Part shown: positions 32,831 to 41,393 of the stretch, piece after piece
How positions within the stretch are numbered: the first letter of the stretch is position 1
Layout of the letters: each line of letters begins with the position of its first letter
Origin: Variovorax sp.
GTDB taxonomy: Bacteria > Pseudomonadota > Gammaproteobacteria > Burkholderiales > Burkholderiaceae_C
Direction of reading: 5' to 3'
DNA length: 49,677 nucleotides
Assembly (NCBI GenBank): GCA_017744285.1
Contig: JAGIBP010000025.1
Location: forward strand, 1-49,677
The notes under the pieces: generated by a model
Told to the model about the DNA's origin: nothing
The model's input: only the letters and a program-made list of their open reading frames with translations
Databases searched by the model: none
Made by a program: the position numbers and the translations under genes

Positions 32831-33964
32831 ATGAAACTCGAAGGCTTCAGGGTTCTCGACCTCTCCATGTTCCTGCCCGGACCGTACCTGACCACCGCGA
32901 TGGCGGACCATGGCGCGGAGGTGATCCGCATCGAGCCGCCCACGGGCGAGCCCTCCCGCGAGATCGGCAAGAGCGAAGGCGATCTGACGGTGTGGTTTCG
33001 CAACACCCACCGGGGCAAGCGCAGCGTGGTGCTCGATCTCAAGCGCCGCGAAGGCGTGGATGCCTTTCTTCGCCTCGCCAGCGAATCCGACGTGGTGCTC
33101 GAAAGCTTCCGGCCCGGCACCGTGGACCGGCTCGGCGTCGGCTACGAGGCGGTGCGCGCCGTCAATCCGCGGGTGGTCTATTGCGCCATCTCCGCCTTCG
33201 GCCAGACCGGCCCGAAAGCCGGTCGGATCGCCCATGACCTGAGCATCCAGGCCGACACCGGGCTCGTGAGCCTGAGCCGCACGCCGGACGGCCAGCACGC
33301 CCTGCCCTGCATGCCCGCGGCCGACATGGCCGGCAGCTTCGTGGCGCTGAGCGCCATCCTGATGGCGCTTCTTCGGCGCGAGAAGACCGGGCGCGGCGAC
33401 TACATCGACATCTCGATGCAGGACAGCCTCGCGTCATGGACGGTCAACGTCGTGAGCCCCGTCTTCGCCGAGGACCGGGAACTGGACACGACCCAGGAGC
33501 GTTCGCTGGGCGGCGCCGCGTTCTACAACCTCTACCCCTGCGCCGACGGCCGCGTGCTCTCGCTCGGCGGCAGCGAGGTGAAGTTCGCCGCCAACCTGCT
33601 GAATGCGCTCGGGCGCCCCGACCTGATCGATCTGTGCCGCCAGCCCCCGGGCGACGCGCAGCGACCGGTGCGCGAGTTCCTCGCGCAGACCTTCGCCGCC
33701 CAGCCCCTGGCGCACTGGGAAGCCTTCCTCTCCCGGCTCGATGTCTGCTGGGCGCCGGTGCGGGGCCTCAAGGAGGCGCTCTCCAGCGAGCACCTCGCCG
33801 CGCGCGACATGGTCGTTCGCACGCCCGAAGGCCACGGCATGCTGGGCACGCCGCTGCGTTTTCGCGACGAGCCCGGCCGCGTCTCCCACCACGCGCCGGC
33901 GCTCGGAGAGCACACCCGCGAGGTGCTGTCGCGCACGCCCGGGAGCACGGACATCTCTCGATAG
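32831..33964 (+). CDS. CaiB/BaiF family III CoA-transferase (second copy)
   Basis: A 377-residue class III CoA-transferase. Seen: LEGFRVLDLSMFLPGPYLTTAMADHGAEVIRIEPP, RGKRSVVLDLKRREG, ESFRPGTVDRLGVGYEAVRAVNPRVVYCAISAFGQTGP, and Asp165 in PAADMAGSF at the catalytic position. It differs clearly from the copy at 20757, so the island probably activates two different acids or uses one enzyme for the substrate and one to recycle the end product. Single-gene unit divergent from the ligase operon. It ends 127 bases before the LacI gene, which belongs to a separate locus. Confidence 0.92.
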   Translation: MKLEGFRVLDLSMFLPGPYLTTAMADHGAEVIRIEPPTGEPSREIGKSEGDLTVWFRNTHRGKRSVVLDLKRREGVDAFLRLASESDVVLESFRPGTVDRLGVGYEAVRAVNPRVVYCAISAFGQTGPKAGRIAHDLSIQADTGLVSLSRTPDGQHALPCMPAADMAGSFVALSAILMALLRREKTGRGDYIDISMQDSLASWTVNVVSPVFAEDRELDTTQERSLGGAAFYNLYPCADGRVLSLGGSEVKFAANLLNALGRPDLIDLCRQPPGDAQRPVREFLAQTFAAQPLAHWEAFLSRLDVCWAPVRGLKEALSSEHLAARDMVVRTPEGHGMLGTPLRFRDEPGRVSHHAPALGEHTREVLSRTPGSTDISR

Positions 33965-34040
33965 AACCTCCCGCAGCTCCGGCGACGCGACTCGGGGAAA
34001 TCCCTCCCCTCGCGACCCTTGAATCGGCTGGCGTCGTTCA

Positions 34041-34077
34041 GATAATGCGCATTAGCAATTCGCTAATACGCATTATC
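34041..34077. promoter_or_regulatory. tandem LacI-type operators
   Basis: TAATGCGCATTA (34043-34054) is a perfect palindrome with the central CG typical of LacI-family sites. TAATACGCATTA (34064-34075) is the same box with one change. Their centres are exactly 21 bp apart, two helical turns on the same DNA face. The whole 37-base block is also a large inverted repeat (GATAATGCGCATTAGC against GCTAATACGCATTATC). It ends 14 bases before the LacI ATG. Confidence 0.85.
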
Positions 34078-34091
34078 AAACTCCGCCCGCC

Positions 34092-35126
34092 ATGGCCGCT
34101 GCTCCCCGTCGCGTCACCCAGTTCGACATCGCCCGGCTCGCCGGCGTGAGCCAGGCGACCGTCTCCCTGGTGCTCAACGGCGCCGAGAACGCACTGGCGC
34201 GCATCCCGCCGGAAACGCGCGAGCGGGTGCAGAAGATCATGCGCGAGACGGGCTACGTGCCCGACCCGATCGCGCGGCGCATGGCCAGGGGCGCGAACCG
34301 CATCCTGGGCGTGTTCACCTACGAGCCGGCCTTTCCGAGCGCGCAGGCGGACTTCTTCCTGCCCTTCCTGTTCGGCATCGAGGAAGAAGCGCAGGCGCTC
34401 GGCTACGACCTGCTGCTGCTCACCGGCACCGGCCAGGGCGCGCAGCGCAAGATCTTTGCCGAGGAAAGCCGCCTGCGCATCGCCGACGGCTGCATCGTGC
34501 TGGGCCGCGCCTTCGACCCCGACGAACTGCGGCGGCTCGTGGCGGGCGACTATCCCTTCGTGGCGATCGGGCGGCGCGAGGACGCGGGCGCGCCGGTGCC
34601 CTACGTCGGCGCCGACTACGCCACGCCCACCGGCCAGCTGGTGCAGCAGGCGCGCGCGCTCGGCCACACGCGGCTGGCCTACCTCGGCGCCACCGAAACC
34701 GCCGAATCCACCGCCGACCGCTGGCGCGGCTTCCAGGCCGCGCTCGGCAAGGACCTGCTTCTCGCGCTGCACATGACCGACACCGCCGGCAGCGACGCCG
34801 AGTTGCTGGACAAAGTCCTGCACAGCGGCGCCACCGCCGTGTTCTGCGTCGAACTCGCCGACGCGATGCGGCTGGAGGCGCAGGCCCGCGAGCGCGGGCT
34901 GCGGCTGCCGGACCGCCTGTCGGTGATGGCGCTGGGTTCGCACGTGCGCGCCGAAGGCAGCCGCACGCATTTCGCGTCTTTCCGCATCCCGCGCGAGGAG
35001 ATGGGCCGCGAGGCCACGGCGATGCTGGTGCGGCGCATCGAAGGAGGCGCCCGGGAGCCGGTGCGGCAGATCCTGCTGCCCTGCGAGCCGATCGTCGGCG
35101 ACACCCTGGGGCCGGCGCCGCGCTGA
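34092..35126 (+). CDS. LacI-family transcriptional regulator
   Basis: A 344-residue LacI regulator: N-terminal HTH VTQFDIARLAGVSQATVSLVLNG (residues 8-30), the hinge helix PDPIARRMARGANRILGVF around residues 57-75, then a periplasmic-binding-fold effector domain (LVQQARALGHTRLAYLGATET). It precedes an FAD oxidoreductase and a full ABC sugar transporter on the same strand. The tandem operator is immediately upstream, so it probably represses itself and, if the genes are cotranscribed, the whole operon. The effector is likely a sugar or its oxidation product. No clear Shine-Dalgarno precedes the ATG. Confidence 0.93.
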   Translation: MAAAPRRVTQFDIARLAGVSQATVSLVLNGAENALARIPPETRERVQKIMRETGYVPDPIARRMARGANRILGVFTYEPAFPSAQADFFLPFLFGIEEEAQALGYDLLLLTGTGQGAQRKIFAEESRLRIADGCIVLGRAFDPDELRRLVAGDYPFVAIGRREDAGAPVPYVGADYATPTGQLVQQARALGHTRLAYLGATETAESTADRWRGFQAALGKDLLLALHMTDTAGSDAELLDKVLHSGATAVFCVELADAMRLEAQARERGLRLPDRLSVMALGSHVRAEGSRTHFASFRIPREEMGREATAMLVRRIEGGAREPVRQILLPCEPIVGDTLGPAPR

Positions 35127-35153
35127 CCGACAACGAAGCGAGACACACACGAC

Positions 35154-36764
35154 ATGCAAGAACTGAAGACCGACATCCTCGTCGTGGGCGGCGGCCTCGG
35201 CGGCGTGGCCGCCGCGCTCGGCGCGCTGGAAGCGGGCCGCCGCGTGGTGATGAGCGAGGAATACGACTGGATCGGCGGCCAGCTCACCAGCCAGGCCGTG
35301 CCGCCCGACGAACACAGCTGGGTCGAGCAGTTCGGCGTCACGCGGCGCTACCGGCAGTTGCGCAACGGCATCCGCCAGTACTACCGCGACCACTATCCGC
35401 TCACCGAGGCGAGCCGCGCCTGGGTCGACCTGAACCCCGGCGCCGGCTGGGTGAGCCGCGTGTGCGCGGAGCCGCGCGTGGGGCTCGCCGTGCTCGAAGC
35501 GATGCTCGCGCCCTACCGTGGCGCCGGCCTGCTGACGGTGCTGCAGCCCTACCGCCCGGTGGCGGCGGACACGCAGGGCGACACGGTGCGCGCCGTCACG
35601 CTGCGGCACCGCGACACCGGCCGCGAGATCACCGTGGAAGCGCGTTACGTGGTCGACGCCACGGAGCTCGGCGACCTGCTGCCGCTCACCGGCACCGAGT
35701 ACGTCAAGGGCTTCGAGAGCCAGGCCGACACGGGCGAGCCGAGCGCGCCGCACGAGGCGCAGCCGGACAACGTGCAGGCGGTGTCGATCTGCTTTGCCAT
35801 CGACCACGTCGACGGCGACCACACCATCGACAAGCCGAAGAACTACGACCACTGGCGCGCCGTGCAGCCGGACTTCTGGGGCGGGCCGCTCCTGGGCTTC
35901 AGGGCGCCGCATCCGCGCACGCTGGAGATCGTCGAGCGCAGCTTCACGCCCAACCCGGACGACGACCCGCTGCGGGTGGACGCCGACCAGCGCAAGGGCG
36001 GCGGCGACCACAACCTGTGGACCTTCCGCCGCATCGCGGCGCGGCGCAATTTCGTGGGCGGCGCCTACGCTTCGGACATCTGCCTGGTGAACTGGCCGAT
36101 GATCGACTACATGGAGGCCTCGATCATCGACCTGCCCGAGGCCGACAAGGCGCGCCACCTGCAGGCCGCGGCCGAGCTGTCGTATTCGATGTTCTACTGG
36201 CTGCAGACCGAAGCACCGCGCGTCGACGGCGGCACGGGCTTTCCGGGCCTGCGCCTGCGCGGCGACGTCACCGGCACCGGACACGGCCTCGCGATGGCGC
36301 CGTACATCCGCGAGAGCCGGCGCATCCTGGGCGTGACGCGCATCGTCGAGCAGCACCTGTCGCAGGCGGTGCGCGGCGACCAGGGCGCGGTGGCCTACCG
36401 CGACAGCGTGGGCGTGGGCATGTACCGCATCGACCTGCACCCCTCCACCGGCGGCGACAACTACATCGACGTGCCTTCGTGCCCGTTCCAGATCCCGCTC
36501 GGCGCGCTGCTGCCGCGGCGCATGACGAACCTCCTGGCCGGCGGCAAGAACATCGCCACCACCCACATCACCAACGGCTGCTACCGGCTGCATCCGGTGG
36601 AGTGGAACGTCGGCGAAGTGGCCGGGCGACTGGCCGCGCACTGCCTGGCCACCGGCACCACGCCGCACCAGGTACAGGCCTCGGACCCGCAGCTCGCGGC
36701 GTTCCAGGCGCGGCTCGAACAGGCCGGCGTGGAACTGCGCTGGCCCGACGTGCGGGCCTACTGA
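35154..36764 (+). CDS. FAD-dependent oxidoreductase of a sugar ABC operon
   Basis: A 536-residue flavoprotein of the FAD_oxidored type. Seen: TDILVVGGGLGGVAAALGALEAGRRVVMSEEYDWIGGQLTSQ (Rossmann GGGLGG at residues 12-17), VVDATELGDLLPLTG near residue 165, and the C-terminal FAD strand LLAGGKNIATTHITNGCYRLHPVEWNVGEVAGRLA. Such proteins often sit beside ABC sugar transporters, but their reactions are mostly undefined. Here it is the only enzyme between the LacI gene and the transporter, so it probably performs the first oxidation of the imported compound. It is 27 bases after the LacI stop; no signal peptide, so cytoplasmic. Confidence 0.85.
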   Translation: MQELKTDILVVGGGLGGVAAALGALEAGRRVVMSEEYDWIGGQLTSQAVPPDEHSWVEQFGVTRRYRQLRNGIRQYYRDHYPLTEASRAWVDLNPGAGWVSRVCAEPRVGLAVLEAMLAPYRGAGLLTVLQPYRPVAADTQGDTVRAVTLRHRDTGREITVEARYVVDATELGDLLPLTGTEYVKGFESQADTGEPSAPHEAQPDNVQAVSICFAIDHVDGDHTIDKPKNYDHWRAVQPDFWGGPLLGFRAPHPRTLEIVERSFTPNPDDDPLRVDADQRKGGGDHNLWTFRRIAARRNFVGGAYASDICLVNWPMIDYMEASIIDLPEADKARHLQAAAELSYSMFYWLQTEAPRVDGGTGFPGLRLRGDVTGTGHGLAMAPYIRESRRILGVTRIVEQHLSQAVRGDQGAVAYRDSVGVGMYRIDLHPSTGGDNYIDVPSCPFQIPLGALLPRRMTNLLAGGKNIATTHITNGCYRLHPVEWNVGEVAGRLAAHCLATGTTPHQVQASDPQLAAFQARLEQAGVELRWPDVRAY

Positions 36765-36805
36765 TCTTCATCGACCGACATCCACCAGAACCGAGGAGAC
36801 ACGAC

Positions 36806-38089
36806 ATGGCCCACCCGATCCGCAAACGCACGATGCTGGCTGCCGCCCTGGCCGGAACCCTCGCGCTGTCGCTCGCCGGCACCGCGATGGCGCAGGACGT
36901 CAACCTGCGCATGACGCTCTGGAGCGCCAACGAGGCGCACCTGAAGCTCTTCAACGAGATCGCGGAGGGCTTCAAGAAGCAGAACCCGAACGTCAACGTG
37001 CGCTTCGAGCCGCTGCCCTTCGAGACCTACACCACCGCGCTGACCACGCAGATCGCCGGCGGCAACGCGCCGGACATGGCCTGGATCTTCGAGACCGCGG
37101 CCTACGACTTCGTCAACTCGGGCGCGCTGGTGCCGCTCACGCCGGTGCTCGACGCCACGCCGGGCTACAACCTCGGAGAGGTGCCCGCCAGCGCCACCGA
37201 GCGCTGGACGCGCGACGGCCAGCTCTACGCCTATCCCTTCTCGACCTCGCCCTTCGCCGTGTTCGTCAACAACGACCTGATCAAGAAGGCGGGCGCGAAG
37301 ACGCCGGCCGAGCTGATCGCGGCCGGCCAGTGGACCTGGCCCAATGCCATCGCCACCGCCCAGGCGGTGGCGCAGTCGCAGCCGGGCAAGGCCGGGCTGG
37401 TGGTGCGCGACTTCAATTACCAGGCGTGGCAGTTCCTCTCGTCGGTCACCTACGGTTGGGGGGCCACGCCGTGGAGCGCCGACGGCAAGCGCTGCACGCT
37501 CGCCGACAAGCCGATGGTGGATGCGCTCGCCTTCGTGCACGACGCGGTGTTCGACAAGAAGGCCATGCCCGGCCCCGGCCAGAGCGTGGACTTCTTCGCC
37601 GGCGATGCCGCGATGACCATCACGCAGATCAGCCGCGCCTCGCTGCTGCCCAAGGACAAGGAGAAGGCGTTCTCGTGGGACCTGGTGCCGCTGCCCAAGG
37701 GACCGGTCGGCGACTACGCGCTCGTGGGGCAGGCCGGCGTCGGCGTGCTGAAGGCGAGCAAGAACGCGCCCGTCGCGGCGCGCTTCGTGGCCTACATGAC
37801 GAACCCGGAGAACTCCGCCAGGCTCGCGCAGTTCTTCCCCTCGGCGCGCAAGTCGCTGCTCAATGCGCAGACGCTGGCCAAGACCAACGCGCTGCTGACG
37901 CCGGCCCAGCTCGACACGGTGGTGGTCTCGGGCATCTCGACCGGCAAGCTCATGCCCGGGCACACCGACTTCGCGCGCCTGCAGCAGATGGTGCGCTCGG
38001 GCCTGGACGCGGTCTGGCAGCCGCAGGCGAACATCCCGGCCGCGATGCAGGCGGTGTGCGGGCAGATCGCGCCCCTGCTCGCGAAGTAA
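36806..38089 (+). CDS. sugar ABC transporter substrate-binding protein
   Basis: A 427-residue family 1 (MalE/UgpB-like) binding protein. Signal peptide MAHPIRKRTMLAAALAGTLA... with cleavage after TAMA. The mature part starts QDVNLRMTLWSANEAHLKLFNEIAEGF, followed by FETYTTALTTQIAGGNAPDMAWIFETAAYDFVNSGALVPL, a typical binding-protein opening. The C-terminal part has VGQAGVGVLKASKNAPVAARFVAYMTNPENSARL. GAGGAG lies seven to ten bases before the ATG. Periplasmic receptor for the permeases that follow. Ligand is probably a mono- or disaccharide or sugar acid; not decided by sequence. Confidence 0.93.
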   Translation: MAHPIRKRTMLAAALAGTLALSLAGTAMAQDVNLRMTLWSANEAHLKLFNEIAEGFKKQNPNVNVRFEPLPFETYTTALTTQIAGGNAPDMAWIFETAAYDFVNSGALVPLTPVLDATPGYNLGEVPASATERWTRDGQLYAYPFSTSPFAVFVNNDLIKKAGAKTPAELIAAGQWTWPNAIATAQAVAQSQPGKAGLVVRDFNYQAWQFLSSVTYGWGATPWSADGKRCTLADKPMVDALAFVHDAVFDKKAMPGPGQSVDFFAGDAAMTITQISRASLLPKDKEKAFSWDLVPLPKGPVGDYALVGQAGVGVLKASKNAPVAARFVAYMTNPENSARLAQFFPSARKSLLNAQTLAKTNALLTPAQLDTVVVSGISTGKLMPGHTDFARLQQMVRSGLDAVWQPQANIPAAMQAVCGQIAPLLAK

Positions 38090-38100
38090 GCCCGCAGGCG

Positions 38101-39027
38101 ATGCAGCACGCGACGAGCGAACCCCGGCAGCACGCGCCGCGTGCGTTCTGGACCATGGCGCGGCGCGACAGCGCGGCCGGCCTCCTGTTCGCCGCGCCGC
38201 AGCTCGCGGGCATCGCGCTCTTCGTGCTGCTGCCGCTCGCGCTGGTGTTCTGGTATTCGCTGCACGAGTGGAACGTGCTGGCCAACAGCTTCACCTACAC
38301 CGGCCTCGAGAACTACCAGCAGCTCCTGCAGGACCCGACGCTGCCCGGCGTGCTCGGCGCCACCGCCCTCTTCAGCGGCGGCCTGGTGGTGTTCAACCTC
38401 GCGCTGGCCCTGCTGCTCGCGGTGCTGCTCAACCAGAAGCTTGCCGGCATCACGCTCTTGCGCACGCTCTTCTTCTCGCCCGTGGTGGTCTCGCTGGTGG
38501 CCTGGACCATCGTGTGGGGCTTCCTGCTGCAGCACAACGGCGGCATCAACGGCATGCTCGCGCTCGCGGGCATCGAGGGGCCCAACTGGCTGCGCTCGCC
38601 CGGCACCGCGATGCTGTCGGTGATCGTGGTGCAGGTGTTCAAGAACGTCGGCCTCAACATGGTGCTGTTCCTCGCCGCGCTGCAAGGCGTGCCGCGCGAA
38701 CTCTACGAGGCCGCGCGCATCGACGGCGCGCCGGCATGGCGGCAATTCCGGCGCATCACGCTGCCGCTGATCAGCCCCACCATCCTCCTCACGGCGATCA
38801 TCACCGTCGTCGGCTCGCTGCAGGTGTTCGCGCAGATCGCGGTGCTCACGCAGGGCGGGCCGGGCGTGTCGACCACGGTGCTGGTGTACTACCTGTACCA
38901 GCAGACCTTCCAGTTCCACCGCTTCGGCTACGGCTCGACGCTGGCGGTGCTGCTGTTCGCCATCGTGGCGGTGCTCACGCTCGCGCAATGGCAGTTGCGC
39001 AGGAGGTTCGTGTTCCATGAACAGTGA
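38101..39027 (+). CDS. sugar ABC transporter permease (MalF/UgpA-like)
   Basis: A 308-residue inner-membrane permease with about six transmembrane segments. The first is AGLLFAAPQLAGIALFVLLPLALVFWYS after a short cytoplasmic tail. The EAA loop is seen as ELYEAARIDGAPAWRQFRRITLPLISPT, the contact point for the ATPase. It follows the binding-protein stop by 11 bases and its own last 11 bases overlap the second permease. Together they form the membrane channel of the transporter. Confidence 0.93.
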   Translation: MQHATSEPRQHAPRAFWTMARRDSAAGLLFAAPQLAGIALFVLLPLALVFWYSLHEWNVLANSFTYTGLENYQQLLQDPTLPGVLGATALFSGGLVVFNLALALLLAVLLNQKLAGITLLRTLFFSPVVVSLVAWTIVWGFLLQHNGGINGMLALAGIEGPNWLRSPGTAMLSVIVVQVFKNVGLNMVLFLAALQGVPRELYEAARIDGAPAWRQFRRITLPLISPTILLTAIITVVGSLQVFAQIAVLTQGGPGVSTTVLVYYLYQQTFQFHRFGYGSTLAVLLFAIVAVLTLAQWQLRRRFVFHEQ

Positions 39028-39856
39028 ACTCCCGCCGCGCGTGAAGGTCGCGCTCTACGGACTCATGTGCGTGCTGCTCGTGCCGTTCGTGTTTCCCACC
39101 TGGTGGATGGTGACGTCCTCGCTCAAGCCGATCAGCGAGATCTTCGTCTTTCCGCCACAGCTCTTTCCCGCGCACCCGGACTGGAGCAGCTATGCCCAGG
39201 TGTTCAGCATCCAGCCCTTCGCGCGACAGTACTGGAACTCGGCCTACATCGCCGTCATGGTGACCGTGGGCACGCTGGCGGTGTCGTCGATGGCAGGCTA
39301 CGCCTTCGCGCGCATCCGCTTTCCGGGCGCCGACGCGCTCTTCGTCGTGGTGCTCACGGGCCTGCTGATCCCCTCGGAGGTCACGATCGTGCCGCTGTTC
39401 CAGCTCTTCCTGAAGCTGGGGCTGGTCAACACGCACTGGCCGCTGCTTCTGATCCCGGTGTTCGGCGCGCCCAGCGTGTTCGCGACCTTCGTGATGCGTC
39501 AGTTCTTCATCACGCTGCCGGCGGAACTCGAAGAGGCGGCGCGCGTGGACGGGCTCGGCCGCTTCAAGATCTTCCGCACGATCGCGCTGCCGCTGGCGCG
39601 GCCCGCGCTGGCCTCGGTGGCGATCTTCACCTTCCTGCACAGCTGGAACCTGTACCTGGAACCGATCGTGTTCCTGTCGACGCCGGGCATGTTCACGCTG
39701 CCGCAGGCGCTCACGCAGTACACCGACGCCTACGGCGGGCCGATGTGGAACATCCAGCTCGCGGCGGCCACGCTCACCGCGCTGCCGGTGCTGGTGGTCT
39801 TCGTGCTGGCGCAGAAGCAGTTCGTCGAAGGCCTCGCGCACACCGGCTTGAAATAG
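39017..39856 (+). CDS. sugar ABC transporter permease (MalG/UgpE-like)
   Basis: A 279-residue second permease with about six transmembrane segments, starting [29 protein letters not shown]. The EAA loop is [27 protein letters not shown]. Translation is coupled to the first permease by an 11-base overlap. AGGAGG at 39001-39006 precedes the ATG. The ATPase gene follows after 34 bases. Confidence 0.93.
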   Translation: MNSELPPRVKVALYGLMCVLLVPFVFPTWWMVTSSLKPISEIFVFPPQLFPAHPDWSSYAQVFSIQPFARQYWNSAYIAVMVTVGTLAVSSMAGYAFARIRFPGADALFVVVLTGLLIPSEVTIVPLFQLFLKLGLVNTHWPLLLIPVFGAPSVFATFVMRQFFITLPAELEEAARVDGLGRFKIFRTIALPLARPALASVAIFTFLHSWNLYLEPIVFLSTPGMFTLPQALTQYTDAYGGPMWNIQLAAATLTALPVLVVFVLAQKQFVEGLAHTGLK

Positions 39857-39890
39857 CCGTCCCGTTCAATCTCGTTCCCCACGCGCATTC

Positions 39891-40952
<1,062 letters not shown>

Positions 40953-40955
40953 GCA

Positions 40956-40972
40956 GGGCGCGCGCTGCGCCC
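40956..40972. terminator. hairpin between ABC operon and FlxA-like gene
   Basis: GGGCGC-GCGCT-GCGCCC forms a perfect six-base stem in the 29-base gap between the convergent ABC ATPase and FlxA-like genes. No U-tract is present; it may act in either direction. Confidence 0.4.
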
Positions 40973-40981
40973 CGCGCTGGC

Positions 40982-41314
40982 TCAGGCAACGGTGTCGATG
41001 AGGCTGCCGGACGTCGGGCCGGCGTTCTTCGAGCGGCCGTTCTGCGCCGTCGCCGAGGCGCTGGCCGCCTGCACGCCCTGCTGCGCCGCCTTCTGCACGG
41101 CAGCCGCCTGGAGCGCGGCGATCTGCATCTCGATCAGCATGATCTGCTGCGAGATCAGCGTGGCCTGCTGCTGCTTCTCCTCGGTGATCTCGCCGTCCTG
41201 CAGCTTGGTGAGCTGCTTCTGCAGCGCTGTCAGCTTGTGCAGCAAGGCGGCGATCTTGGACGCGGTGTCGGTGGGCGTGGATGACGCCCCGTTCGAAGCG
41301 ACTGCGGAAACCAT
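40982..41314 (-). CDS. small FlxA-like coiled-coil protein
   Basis: A 110-residue protein dominated by a long Gln/Lys/Leu-rich helix: KIAALLHKLTALQKQLTKLQDGEITEEKQQQATLISQQIMLIEMQIAALQ (about residues 20-70), flanked by Ala/Ser/Thr-rich low-complexity ends. The heptad spacing predicts a coiled coil. It resembles the FlxA-like family, whose function is poorly known. AGGAGG stands four bases before the ATG at 41314, one of the strongest ribosome-binding sites in the window, implying high expression. It is 79 bases downstream of the histidine kinase gene on the same strand. Confidence 0.78.
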   Translation of the reverse strand: MVSAVASNGASSTPTDTASKIAALLHKLTALQKQLTKLQDGEITEEKQQQATLISQQIMLIEMQIAALQAAAVQKAAQQGVQAASASATAQNGRSKNAGPTSGSLIDTVA

Positions 41315-41345
41315 GGTTCCTCCTAAAGGTCTTTCGAATGCTATC

Positions 41346-41382
41346 GGCCGATCTGGGAGAAATTGAAGAGGCCGGATCGGCC
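41346..41382. repeat. inverted repeat between histidine kinase and FlxA-like genes
   Basis: GGCCGATC (41346-41353) and GATCGGCC (41375-41382) are perfect eight-base arms with a 21-base loop. A nested hairpin GGCCG-GAT-CGGCC (41370-41382) shares the right arm. On the minus strand this lies after or at the 3' end of the kinase and upstream of the FlxA-like gene: either an attenuator/terminator or a regulator site for the small gene. Confidence 0.5.
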
Positions 41383-41393
41383 CACGGATTCGA

